From: Adiantum capillus-veneris
Lineage: Eukaryota > Streptophyta > Polypodiopsida > Polypodiales > Pteridaceae
DNA: 64,000 nt
Direction of reading: 5' to 3'
Assembly (NCBI GenBank): GCA_014529385.2
Contig: CM043959.1
Coordinates: 85,665,029 to 85,729,028 of the forward strand
A program made the position numbers and the translations under genes. Of the stretch, positions 19,422-30,793 are shown piece after piece. The number at the start of each line of letters is the position of its first letter. Position 1 is the stretch's first letter. The notes below the pieces were generated by a model. That model saw only the letters and a list, made by a program, of their open reading frames with translations, made no database searches and was not told the origin of the DNA.

Positions 19422-22400
19422 ATGGCTGACAATAGTAAAGAGAGTGAAATTAATGTTGATAACTTTGATTTTGCTAATGAGCAAGCTACTAATGATGCTC
19501 CGATGCTTGTTAACTATCTTGTTTCTAGGCTTCAACAAGCCATGGGCAATCCATCTCTCCAAAGTGAAGTGCAACGGCAGCTCCGTGCTCATGGGATTCT
19601 CCAAGCTTACCACCATGACGAGAGAACACCTAGGAAGCCTCCTTGTGAGACTTCCAAAAGAGGTCTCTCTTCAATTCGGGAAGAAGAAGAGAATCCATAC
19701 GAAGAGCTCAAAACTTTACTTTTTGATGATGCATCTCCTTCCCAAAGGAGAACTCAAGAGCCTCCACCGAAGGAACAAGAAAGAAGTGAGTCTCCCGCCA
19801 CCTCAGCGGAGATGGCTCCACGAAGACGGCGGGCTAAACGCTCTCCATCACCACCAAAGCGGAGAAGACCATCGCACCCTTCTCCACACCATAATTCAAA
19901 GAGGGATGATAAAAATCAAGAGAAGAAAAATGTGAGAAAGAGGATACCCTCTTCTCCATCTTCTTTATCCTCTTCCTCTTATGAAAGTGATGGTAAAGAC
20001 GACGAAGATCAAGACAAGAAAAAGGCGAGAAAGAGCTCAACCTCTTCTCCACCTTCCTCAAATTCTTCACCTTCTGAAGAAAGTGATGGTGCAACCTTTG
20101 AACCATCAAAAAGAAGAGGCCATAGGAAATCCTATGCCGCATGGAAGAGGTCTTCCAAGCTCAAGAAGTTCAAAGAGGGAGGGAAGAGTATCTCTTTCCT
20201 TACCTATGATGGAACCTTTGGTGCTACGGACAAAGTCTTGGCCTTTATCCAAACAATTTGATGCGACGTTCGGAGATGAGGGCTTCATGAAGTCCTCTAA
20301 GCTACGCCATGTAGCTATGCACTTTCAAAAGTCCGCCAGGCAATGGTGGTCTAGCCTACGAGCCAACGGTGAAGCTCCACGAACATGGAAAGCTTTAAAA
20401 GCTTCCATTATGAAGAAGTTTTTGGCCACCGATTCCAAAGACAAAGTACTCACCGAATGGCGAAGCTTAAAGCTCTCTCCCTATGAATTCATCCACAAAT
20501 ATGTAGACAAGTTTTGGGACCTACAACTCAAAGACACTGTCTTCAAAAAGTTGTATTTTGGAGAGCAAAAGCAACAATTTTGTGCGGCTTAACCGAAGAA
20601 ATGGCGGAGTATGTCAACTCCCACAGGCCACGTACCATATCAACAGCGGTAATACACCATACTATGGTGGCCTCTTGAATCAATTTCCAAACGGGGGCTT
20701 AAAGAAATAATAAGCCCACGGAAAACAAGGATTCCAACGAGCCTAAGGGGAAGGACAATGTCCAAAAGTCTCCTAAGGGAAACTCCAACAAAGCTAAAGA
20801 GAAGGGATTTTACAAAGCTAAAAAAAAACTCTCTCCTGAAGAGCTTGAGCGTTATCGCAAGGATAACCTATGTTTCAAGTGTGGCGAACAAGGGCATGCG
20901 TACCTCGCTTGTCCCCAAAAGAACAACCGCCAAGATCCTCCTAGAGCTACCTTGGTTGAAATCCAAGAGGAGGAGACTCACCAAACTCACCACAAAGGAT
21001 CTTCTCTATGCCATGCTTGGGGAAAGGTAAGAGAACATGATGCTTTTATTCTTTTTGACCCTGGTTCTACTCACAATTTTATATCTATAGAGTTGGCCAC
21101 CAAGCTAGGCATAGAAGCCTATGAGATGGGAGATGTCCCACCCGCAGACAGTGCTTTCAAGGGGCAAGAATCTTCAGTCACTCCCATAATCGGGAAATTG
21201 AGGCTTCATGTCCAAAGCTATGTGGACAAAGAGGAATTCTTTATCTCTCCTCTCAAGCATGAGGATGTAATCCTAGGGGCACCATGGTTTGATCGCCTGG
21301 CTACCAATGTAAAATTTCCTGAAAGGATAATCTCCTTTAAGTTTAGGGAAAAAGACATGTATATAGATGCTAAGGAAATGGGTAACACTATCCCCATTGT
21401 ACATACACTAGCTTTCAACAAGTCAATAAAGAGCTCTATTTCCGTGTACATGATTTTTGTTAAAGATTCTCAAAATGAACCTAATGCTTTAGCAAAAAAA
21501 AATAAAAGCAACCAGAAGTAATTAGAGTTATCCAATTTTCTCAAGGGGTCTCAAGATGTTTTTATTGACGACATCCCTTGTGAGCTACCTCCTAAATGAG
21601 GTAATGATGACCATGAAATTGAACTTCTTCCAGGAAGTTCACCGCCTAGAAAGCCTCCTTATAGTGTTTCTCAAGCTCAACAAGAGGAGATTATGCGGCA
21701 AGTGCATGAGTTGGTTGAGAAGTGCATGGTTAGGCCTAGCTCATCTCCATTTTGCTCACCTGTGCTATTAGTGCAAAAGAAAGACGCAAAATATCGTATG
21801 TGTGTCGACTATAGAGCACTAAATAGGATCACTATCAAGAATAGGTTTCCCGTTCCACGGGTAGAAGACCTATTTGATAAGCTACAAGGATCAACCTACT
21901 TCAATAGATTGACCTAAAAAGTGGCTATCATCAAATAAGGATAGTTGATCAAGACATTGTAAAGACCGCATTTTGCACCACATTTTGGTCTTTACGAATA
22001 CATTGTCATGCCTTTTGGCTTGACCAATGCACCAGCCACATTCAAGCGCTTGATGGAGAAGTTATTCGGGCCTCATCGAACCTTTACTGGAGTGTTCTTT
22101 GATGATATTATCATCTACTCTAATTCATTAGACGAACACAAGCAACACCTCCAGGTAATATTAAAAGTTTTAAGAGAGAATAAACTTTATGTTAATCGAA
22201 AGAAAAGTGAATTTTTCTTGCTAGAGATTCAGTATTTAGGTCACATTATCTCTCAAGATGGCATCCAAATGGATCCATCAAAGTTAGAGGTAATAAAAGG
22301 ATGGCCTAAACCAAAGAATCTTCATGAACTAAGAAGCTTTATAGGTATGTGTGCAAACTATAGATGCTTCATAAAAAAGTTCTCACAAATTGTGGGACCA

Positions 22401-23779
22401 TTCCATGACCTAACAAAGAAAAGCGTTAGGTATATATGGTCTGCTAAGGAGAACAATGCTTTCGAAAATCTTAAAGAAAAAATTATTTCTCAACCTGTGC
22501 TTACACTACCGGATCTCTCAAAACCATTTGAGGTCCAATGTGATGCTTGTGGTGATTGCCTTGGAGCGGTTTTGCTTCAACAAGGGCACACCATAGGCTA
22601 TGACAGTCAAAGGCTCGACCTTGTTGAGCAAGCTCTAGACATATATGAAAAGGAACTCCTTGCAGTTCTACATGCCGTAGACTCATGAAGGCACTATTTA
22701 TTGGGGACTCCTTTCATTCTGCGAACGGATCACCAAAGTCTTAAGTACTTCATGATGCAGACCAAGCTCTCCGACCAACAAATGAGGTGGGCAAATTTCC
22801 TTTTGCAATGTCACTTTCATATTGCTCACATTGCTGGCAAGCATAATCAAGTAGCTGATGCACTCTCAAGACGACCGAGAGTGAATGCGGTTTCCATAGC
22901 AACTCACAATGATCTATCTTCAATGATAGATGAGTATACTATTGATCCCTATTTTAGAGATGTGATTTCAGCCCTTACATTAGGGAAGAAAGAAGAACCA
23001 TTTACTTTACAAGATGGTTATCTTCTCTATGGCAATAGACTATGCGTTACTAACTCACTACGTGAGAAAGTAATGTATGAATCTCATGCTCCACCTTATG
23101 CGGGCAATAGAGGGATTCAATCTACCTTGAAGGGAATTGAAACACATTTCTATTGGCCTACCATGAAAGTGAACATACAAGAGTATGTTTCTAGATGTGT
23201 GGTATGCCAAAAGACAAGATTTGATAGAGGGAAGCAACTTGGATTGCTTCAACCATTGCAAATCCCTAATTCACCATGGGGGAGCATATCCATGGATTTT
23301 ATCTTTGGATTGCCTAAGTCTATCCATGGGAATACGGGAATATGGACGATAGTAGACAGGTTCAGTAAACAAGCTCATTTTATACCTGTCAAAAAGACTA
23401 TCAAAGCCCATCAAATGGCAACCCTCTTCATTTCACAAATTTTCAAGTACCATGGCTTGCCAATGTCCATAGTGTCGGATAGAGATCCTAGAATGACCAA
23501 TAATTTCCGGAAGGGTCTCTTTGAGAATTTAGGGACAAGGCTAAACTTCTCTTCGGCCTATCATCCACAAACGGATGGCCAAAGTGAAATAGCTAACCTA
23601 ACAATTCTCGATCTACTAAAAGCCTATGTAATGGAAGTAGATCAAAGATCCCAATGGGAGAAGTACTTAACCTTAGTGGAGTATGCTTACAATAACAAAG
23701 TACATACTTCCACGAGAAAAGCACCTTTCGAGGTTATTGAGGGAAAATCAAAGAGTACCTTGCTACTTAAGGTACATGG
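19422..23779 (+). pseudogene. gag-pol: GY-B gag-pol, 5' and central part
   Basis: Gag starts at ATG 19422 (MADNSKESEINVDNFDFANE). A one-base insertion near 20253 shifts frame and a one-base loss near 20586 shifts again. Stops follow in the knuckle region and at 21519-21521, 21598-21600, 21915-21917 and 22686-22688. Recognisable in order are the zinc knuckle (CFKCGEQGHAYLACP), protease (FILFDPGSTHNFIS), RT (MPFGLTNAPATFKRLM, FFDDI near 22097), RNase H (LRTDHQSLKYF) and integrase up to about 23779, where GY-C interrupts. Unlike GY-A it keeps the 14 bases at the gag/pol border (near 20391), showing one fused gag-pol frame. It cannot make functional enzymes. Confidence 0.88.
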
Positions 23780-24924
23780 TGTAATAGGACTAGTCTTTAA
23801 AGTTCTTAAAGTCGAAAAGAATGTAGCAGGGCATATCTTTCGTTAGTACGATTTGAAAGATTGTTGAATAGTCTATTAAATAGAGCTTATACGAATGAGT
23901 TGAGATATTAAGAGAGAACATATATTCTTTTTTAAAAAAAAAAAAAAAATAATACACTAAAGATGGATTTGATAAAGATTAATGAATAACAGATAGTCTG
24001 TTTATGAAGAGTAAAATTGAGATTTTTATTAATATCAATGTTTTATATTTATGTGTTTTAGCTTAAAATGCATGGGTAGGCTTAAAATAAGTTGTAAAAG
24101 TAGTGAAAACCCAAAAATAGAGGTTTTATGAGTCGCGACCTAAAAGTTGCGTTTTTAGCCAAATAGAGACGTTTTTAGCAATTCTGTCCGCGTAGCCTTG
24201 TAGACCAGACCTATTCCCGTCGTTTTGAGTACCTGGATCGCTCTGTTCTGAGTTTTTTTGTAAAAGTTATGATGAAAACAAACAGAAGACAGCAGCAGTG
24301 TAATGTACACAGGGACACACAGACCTACAACATCATACAGTTCTCCCTGCTATCAACCAAGAAGTGGATTGTTTCTTCATGGTAGAGTATGGCAATTGAG
24401 ATTATGAAGGTATATAATTATGTTTTTTTACTTTGATTATCATGTTGAATTGGTTGCACGAGTATGTTCTTTTGGCTATTTTGTAAGCGATGCAGAAATC
24501 AATGTCTGAAACAGGATCTGTGTAAAGTGTCATGATAGAAATCTAACCTTTACGGATCGCTTAGCGATCACGTTCTTATATTATTCTCGCAGGTATACTT
24601 GGTACGAAAATCGTGCAGGCTTTTCGAGGAAAAGAAGGATAAAAGCACGGCAGGTGGTGCGTTGGGGATCATTCACCGATCTCTTCTTCTGCGAGTGCGA
24701 GTGCGAGTGCGAGTGAGAGTGAGAGTGAGAGTGCGAGTGCGAGTGCGAGTGAGAGTGAGACGCTGCATGCAAGCGAATTGAAGCTCGGGGGTGGTCGGGA
24801 GGTTCGAGCTCCGTACAACGGAGTGCGCCCATATATTTTGCTCCTCTGTTGTATCAAACACTATCAATACAAAGATTTCTTCCTCCGTTTTGCTGTCTAT
24901 CTCTATTATTCGGTTCCCGTGACA
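23780..24924 (+). repeat. GY-C 5' LTR
   Basis: 1145 bp. Contains a T/A run (about 23929-23950), a GATCGCT-T-AGCGATC palindrome (24556-24570) and, near the end, a GAGTGC/GAGTGA hexamer array at about 24692-24759. The hexamer array accounts for the Arg-Val and Ser-His repeat ORFs, which are not genes. Confidence 0.95.
24692..24759. repeat. GAGTGC/GAGTGA hexamer array in GY-C LTR
   Basis: Eleven or so tandem hexamers in a block pattern of three GAGTGC, three GAGTGA, three GAGTGC, then GAGTGA. The identical pattern is at 29781-29848 in the other LTR, as expected if both were copied from one template. Confidence 0.9.
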
Positions 24925-24926
24925 AT

Positions 24927-24938
24927 TGGTATCAGAGC
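24927..24938 (+). other. GY-C primer-binding site
   Basis: TGGTATCAGAGC two bases after the 5' LTR, complementary to the 3' end of initiator tRNA-Met. All four primer sites of this type in the window (GY-A, GY-B, GY-C, TR-1) share these 12 bases. Confidence 0.85.
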
Positions 24939-24956
24939 GAGCGGTTGATTCTGGAT

Positions 24957-25500
24957 ATGGAAGGATACGAGAGGAGGATAAAGGAGCAAGAAGACCTGAT
25001 TCGGCGACTATGAGAAGATCTAAAAATTGCAAATCGGGAGTGTGTTGAGGCTCTACGGGGCAAAGCAGCACGAGAGCTTGATATCTATGTAGACCTTGAT
25101 GGCCAACATGAAGGTGAAAACCATGCTAATCCACCTGGAAACAATAATCATCGTGGTGGCACTGGGGTACCGCCAAAAGAAACGATGACGATATGGGAGA
25201 AGCGACAACCAAATCATTCTTAACGAAGGCTAAGCTTAAAGAGTTTGATGGCATAAGAAAGATATGCGAAGATTTAGAAGCGTGGATTGAAGAACTCAAA
25301 GATTGGGATTATACTTTCAATATCGAGAACACGACCACGAGACTTTCGAATGCTCGAGCAAGGTGATCGATAAGACAATACGTACCAAGATGGCTCAATT
25401 GGAGACTTTTGGCGATGCGTACGATAAAGGTAAGTCATCTACTCCTTCTTTGTGATGTTTTATGTCTTTGATACGTCCTTTGAAAGCTTCTGTGAGATCG
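24957..25500 (+). pseudogene. gag: GY-C gag remnant
   Basis: ATG at 24957 opens MEGYERRIKEQEDLIRRL, a coiled-coil-like start, followed by a TGA at 25011. The frame goes on through a Gly/Asn-rich linker (HANPPGNNNHRGGTGVPP) to a TAA near 25221. A shifted frame then reads TKAKLKEFDGIRKICEDLEA, the start of a gag domain. The rest of gag and the zinc knuckle are missing or unrecognisable, so gag is well short of normal length. Confidence 0.65.
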
Positions 25501-25529
25501 AATTTATGCGTAGAAGTTGAGATTAAAAT

Positions 25530-28500
25530 TTGAATTTCTTAATTGATTTGGATAGTATTCATTGCTTCTTATCGTCTAAATTGATTGAGAAATTAAACTT
25601 GAAATTAAATCGAGAAGTTAAAAGACTTGTGGACTTAACTAGTGGTAATAATAGTTCCACGAAAGAGTTAGTAGAAAATTTGTTTGTTTGTTTTTTTTTT
25701 TTTTTTTTCTTTGAAGAGTCAAAATCATAAAGATGATTTCTATAACATAAACATTGATATGCATGATGTTATCATTGGTATCAATTAGATCATTGAAAAT
25801 CATGTTTTGATTGATTGTTAAGAAAGAAAAATATATCTTTAATCATTTGATGATGATAAGTCACACTCTTTGTGGAAAGAAAGAGATTCTAAATCTAGTT
25901 TTGGCAATGGAATTGATAAGGTGGCTTAGATAAGAGTGTGAGACGTTGCTTGTGTTTGCTTGTGTGAGACGTTGCTTGTGTTTGCTAATGAGATTAAAGA
26001 AGAATCTGGGGATAAACATAAAGAGACAAATCTAGAATTTATAGAGGACCTCTTACATGAAGTTAAGGATGTGTTCCGGACGATCTTCCTGGTATACCTC
26101 CGCCTAGAGCGGTAGACCATGCCATAGATCTATATCCAGGAGCGACACCTTATTCCAGATCTCCATACAGGTTCAATATTGATGAGCTTAAAGAGCTCAA
26201 GATACAACTTGATGATCTTTTGAAAAAGGGTTTCATTAAACCTAGTGTATCTCCTTGGGGTAGTCCTGTGTTATTCCAAAAGAAAAAGGATGGTACATAT
26301 AGGTTATGCATCGACTAAAGGGGATTAAACAAAAAAAGACCATTAAGAACAAATATCCTCTTCCTCACATAGATGAACTGCTTAGTCATTTGAGTGGTGC
26401 CACAATATTTTCAAAGGTTGATCTTCGTTCTGGCTACCATTAAATCCGCATTAAGGTCGAGGACATTCCAAAGATTTCTTTTCGTACACGTTATGGACAT
26501 TATGAATTTAGAGTTCTTTCTTTTGGTTTGACTAATGCACCAACAACTTTCATGTGCTTAATGAATAATATTTTTCACCCGTATCTTGATGACTTCATTC
26601 TGGTATTCTTGGATAATATTTTTGTGTATTCTACGAATGAAGAAGATCATGCATTGCACTTAAAGAAAACATTTGAGGTTTTGCGTGAACATAAATTGTA
26701 TGCCAAAGCTAGTAAGTATTCTTTTGCAAAGGATCAGATTGTGTATTTGGGAAGAGTGATTTCTAAAGAGGGGATTCACATTGATCTTGATAAAGTTAAG
26801 ACTATGTTAGTAAGAGATGTAAGAAGCTTTATGGGTCTAGCACAATATGAGAGAGCACACATTAAAGATTTCTCTAAGATAGCAAGTCTTTTGACCGAAT
26901 TGACCAAGAAAGACAAGGGTTTTGTGTGGACTTCTAGCTGTGAGACTGCTTTTGAGACCTTGAAGGCTAAAATAGCGGAAAATTATGTTTAAAAGTTCGT
27001 GAGATGGGCAAACCATTTGTTGTGTCCTGTGACTCTAGTGGTTAACAATTAGGTTGTGTTTTGACACAAGAAGGAAGAGTGGTTGCATATGAGTTTAGGA
27101 AATTAAGACGACATAAATTGAACCATGCAACACATGATCTAGAATTACTTGTTGTTGTTCATGCATTGAAGCATTGGCGTCATCTCTTGCTTGGTGTAAA
27201 ATTTGAATTACGTACTGATCATCAAAACTTGAAGTATATTTTCACTCAGCCATTGTTAAATAACAGACAAAGAAGATGGATTGAATTGCTGGCTGAGTAT
27301 GACTTTGATTTGAAGTATTTGTGTGAAAAAAAGAAAATAAAGTTGCAGATGCATTGAGTCGTACGTCCATGGGTAATTTGTTGACTGTTGTGCGATCCAA
27401 TTTGATTGATGATATGGATGCTGAAGTTGAAAATGATTCTTTTTATATGCCTATTTTGAAATTCTTGCGTGAGAATATTGGTGAGAGGTATGAGAACAGA
27501 TATCACTTGTATAAGGAAAATCTGTATTATTATGACCGCTTGTGTATTCCTACAAATTCTGCTTTCAAGAGTCAAATTCTGCATGAGTGTCATAATTCAC
27601 CTTTTTCTGGTCATCCTGGATTAAATAAGACATATGAAAATATTAAAACCTTATTCTTTTGGCCGCGTATGAAATTGGATGTTAAGAATTATGTGTGTGA
27701 GTGCTTTCAATGTCAACAAGTTAAGATTGAGCATAAGAGGATGCCTGGTGACCTTCAACCCTTAGACATTCCTTTACAGAAGTGGGAGTGTATATCCATG
27801 GACTTTATCATTAGACTTCTTACTACTCGTGGAGGGTATGATTCGATCTTTCTGGTGGTAGATAGACTCACAACACAAGCTCACTTCTTTCCTGTAAAAA
27901 TAACTTATACTGCATTGACCATTGCATACTTGTTTATGAAAGAGATATTTCGTTTGCATGGCATGCCCAAGAGCATAGTGTCTGACAGAGATTCTAAGTT
28001 CACTTCTCATTTCTGGAGAGCGACTTTTGACTCTATAGGTACCCAGTTACGCATGTCTAATGCTTTCCATCCTCAAACCGATGCGGAAACGGAGAGAGTG
28101 AATCGTATTCTAGAAGATATGTTACAAATGTATATCAATGGAAACCAATCTAATTGGAATGAATATCTGCCTTTGGTGGTTGAATTTGCATACAACAGTT
28201 CATATCATTCATCTATTAGGATGACTCCGTTTGAGGCAATGTATGGCTATAACTATCCTACACCTATTCATTTTCTTAATTCGAGGAATAAGGTAGAACT
28301 CTCACGTGAGATGCTTGAGAAAATAGATAGCGAGTCGGCCAAAATCAGGGGGAATATTAGAGAATCTCAAAAGAGACATAAACCGTATTATGACAAGAAA
28401 CATCGTGTTGTGGAGTATGAAACTGGTGATATGGTTTTTTAAAGGTTATTCCTGAGAAGTCTCATTTGATTCTTGGAAATGATAGAAGATTCTCTCCACG

Positions 28501-28828
28501 ATTTGTTGGTCCATTTAAAATTTTGAAGCGCATTGGTTCATTAGCTTACAAATTGGAATTGCCTTCTCATGTTAAAGTGCATCATGTATTCTATGTGAGT
28601 TTATTGAAAAAGTATGTTCCTAATGTGCATCATGTTTTAGAGGACAACTCTAAGTTGAAAGATGACGGACCATTGACTGTAGAATCAGACTTAGTACTAG
28701 ATAGGCGTTTTAAACATATGAGAAATAGAGACATTGTAGAAGTTTTGGTTAAGTGGCAGAACTATCCAGTAGAGGATGCATCATGGGTTGATCTTAGTGT
28801 TTTGCAAAGAGAATTTTTCTCTCTTTAG
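25530..28828 (+). pseudogene. pol: GY-C pol: protease to chromodomain, inactivated
   Basis: 25530 on reads a protease remnant (FLIDLDSIHCFLSSKL, with the DTG box lost). A decayed spacer with a poly-T run (25690-25708) follows, then RT from about 26110 ([33 protein letters not shown]). RT has a stop in CID*RGLN, a stop in SGYH*IRI, and VFLDNIFVYS at about 26605-26627, where the second catalytic Asp is Asn. RNase H (27000-27350) has stops. The integrase frame 27354-28442 is long and open, with GHPGLNKTYENIKT, CFQCQQVKIEHK, MDFIIRLLTT, VSDRDSKFTSHFW and DAETERVNRILEDM. After a stop at 28442 the frame 28466-28828 gives the GPF-type module (FVGPFKILKRIGSLAYKLEL) and a chromodomain (VEVLVKWQNYPVEDASWVDL). 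RT and RNase H are dead; integrase and chromodomain are well preserved. Confidence 0.88.
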
Positions 28829-28858
28829 ACCAACTCTGAGGACAGAGTTAATTTTGAT

Positions 28859-28868
28859 AAGGGGAGAA
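28859..28868 (+). other. GY-C polypurine tract
   Basis: AAGGGGAGAA directly before the 3' LTR (28869), typical of chromoviruses. The preceding pol stop is at 28826-28828. Confidence 0.85.
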
Positions 28869-30013
28869 TGTAATAGGACTAGTCTTTAAAGTTCTTAAAG
28901 TCGAAAAGAATGTAGCAGGGCATATCTTTCGTTAGTACGATTTGAAAGATTGTTGAATAGTCTATTAAATAGAGCTTATACGAATGAGTTGAGATATTAA
29001 GAGAGAACATATATTCTTTTTTTTTTTAAAAAAAAAAATAATACACTAAAGATGGATTTGATAAAGATTAATGAATAACAGATAGTCTGTTTATGAAGAG
29101 TAAAATTGAGATTTTTATTAATATCAATGTTTTATATTTATGTGTTTTAGCTTAAAATGCATGGGTAGGCTTAAAATAAGTTGTAAAAGTAGTGAAAACC
29201 CAAAAATAGAGGTTTTATGAGTCGCGACCTAAAAGTTGCGTTTTTAGCCAAATAGAGACGTTTTTAGCAATTCTGTCCGCGTAGCCTTGTAGACCAGACC
29301 TATTCCCGTCGTTTTGAGTACCTGGATCGCTCTGTTCTGAGTTTTTTTGTAAAAGTTATGATGAAAACAAACAGAAGGCAGCAGCAGTGTAATGTACACA
29401 GGGACACACAGACCTACAACATCATACAGTTCTCCCTGCTATCAACCAAGAAGTGGATTGTTTCTTCATGGTAGAGTATGGCAATTGAGATTATGAAGGT
29501 ATATAATTATGTTTTTTTACTTTGATTATCATGTTGAATTGGTTGCACGAGTATGTTCTTTTGGCTATTTTGTAAGCGATGCAGAAATCAATGTCTGAAA
29601 CAGGATCTGTGTAAAGTGTCATGATAGAAATCTAACCTTTACGGATCGCTTAGCGATCACGTTCTTATATTATTCTCGCAGGTATACTTGGTACGAAAAT
29701 CGTGCAGGCTTTTCGAGGAAAAGAAGGATAAAAGCACGGCAGGTGGTGCGTTGGGGATCATTCACCGATCTCTTCTTCTGCGAGTGCGAGTGCGAGTGCG
29801 AGTGAGAGTGAGAGTGAGAGTGCGAGTGCGAGTGCGAGTGAGAGTGAGACGCTGCATGCAAGCGAATTGAAGCTCGGGGGTGGTCGGGAGGTTCGAGCTC
29901 CGTACAACGGAGTGCGCCCATATATTTTGCTCCTCTGTTGTATCAAACACTATCAATACAAAGATTTCTTCCTCCGTTTTGCTGTCTATCTCTATTATTC
30001 GGTTTCCGTGACA
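28869..30013 (+). repeat. GY-C 3' LTR
   Basis: 1145 bp, near-identical to 23780-24924. The flanking CATGG at 30014-30018 is the target duplication, after which the GY-B pol reading resumes (KIFAADDYSRDLQESF). Confidence 0.95.
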
Positions 30014-30391
30014 CATGGGAAGATCTTCGCTGCAGATGACTATAGCCGAGACCTACAAGAATCTTTCCAAAAGACTAAGGATGCTATCTCTATCTCACAA
30101 CTAAGGCAAAAGGCTGCTGCTGACAAGCACAGAAGAGCCCAAGACTTTAAAGAAAATGATTGGGTCTTATTAAAATTCCCCAAGGCTCGATTAAGGCACA
30201 CGACGGGAAAGAATCCTACGGGACACCAAAAGTACTATGCTAAACTAGCAAAAAGATACTATGGTCCCTTTCAGATTATTAGGCCAATCAATGAGATGGC
30301 CTATCAACTCAAGTTTCTCTATGATTGGCTCATACATAGTTTAAGAATTATCCCTTTGAAGATGCTAGATGTATGTAAGGCATACAATTAA
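30014..30391 (+). pseudogene. pol: GY-B pol, 3' part with chromodomain deleted
   Basis: Continues the integrase C-terminus from 23779: KIFAADDYSRDLQESFQK, KENDWVLLKFPKARLRHT, then YYGPFQIIRPINEMAYQL. After LIH near 30336 the sequence jumps to KNYPFEDAR-encoding DNA in another frame, so roughly 200 bp present in GY-A (end of the GPF module and most of the chromodomain) is missing. A stop lies at 30389-30391. Confidence 0.85.
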
Positions 30392-30793
30392 AGGATAACC
30401 TAAACCTTTTCAATGCTTGCAATGCTTCCCAAGAGTAAGCAAATGTACAAAATGTTAAAAATGAACAAAGTTTTTGTCTTCTAAGACTCTCTTTTTCTTT
30501 ATTCTGCACAAAAATAAAGTAGTATGCATGCTTAGATCAAGCATGTGGAGACGACGTCTCCCAAACACCAAGTAGAGCTTGTCACTCTACTATGGAAGAC
30601 CGATAGGACTAATGTGCATACATGCTTGCGGTAGCCTCAGGCTCTCAACCGCCAAATAGACTAGTCATCCATTGTGGAATGATGTTATAGGGTAACATAG
30701 GGATCCTCTACCCGCTAAGAAAAGGACTCATGAATATGCTTTATCTTCTCTACACCATAGTCGAGGACGACTATGATTTCAAGAGAGTGGTAA
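30392..30793 (+). other. GY-B 3' non-coding region and polypurine tract
   Basis: Matches the GY-A 3' non-coding region (8858-9215) in reverse complement. The purine tract AGAGAGTGGTAA is at 30782-30793. No gene seen. Confidence 0.75.

Larger units (their letters stand above)
23780..30013 (+). mobile_element. GY-C: young but defective Ty3/gypsy chromovirus nested in GY-B
   Basis: 6234 bp. LTRs 23780-24924 and 28869-30013 are both 1145 bp, TGTAATAGG...GTGACA, with target duplication CATGG (23775-23779 and 30014-30018). The tRNA-Met-type primer-binding site is at 24927-24938, and the purine tract AAGGGGAGAA is at 28859-28868. By eye the two LTRs differ at two bases (AGAAGACAGC/AGAAGGCAGC; GGTTCCCG/GGTTTCCG) plus the make-up of one T/A run, so insertion is very recent. 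Yet gag is truncated, there are many stops, and RT lacks its second catalytic aspartate. The copy was therefore probably already defective when it transposed and was helped in trans. Confidence 0.93.

Noticed and set aside
24581-25071. Arg-Thr, Ser-His and Arg-Val repeat ORFs in GY-C LTR (also 29670-30016)
   Set aside because: Products of the GAGTGC/GAGTGA hexamer array, not genes.
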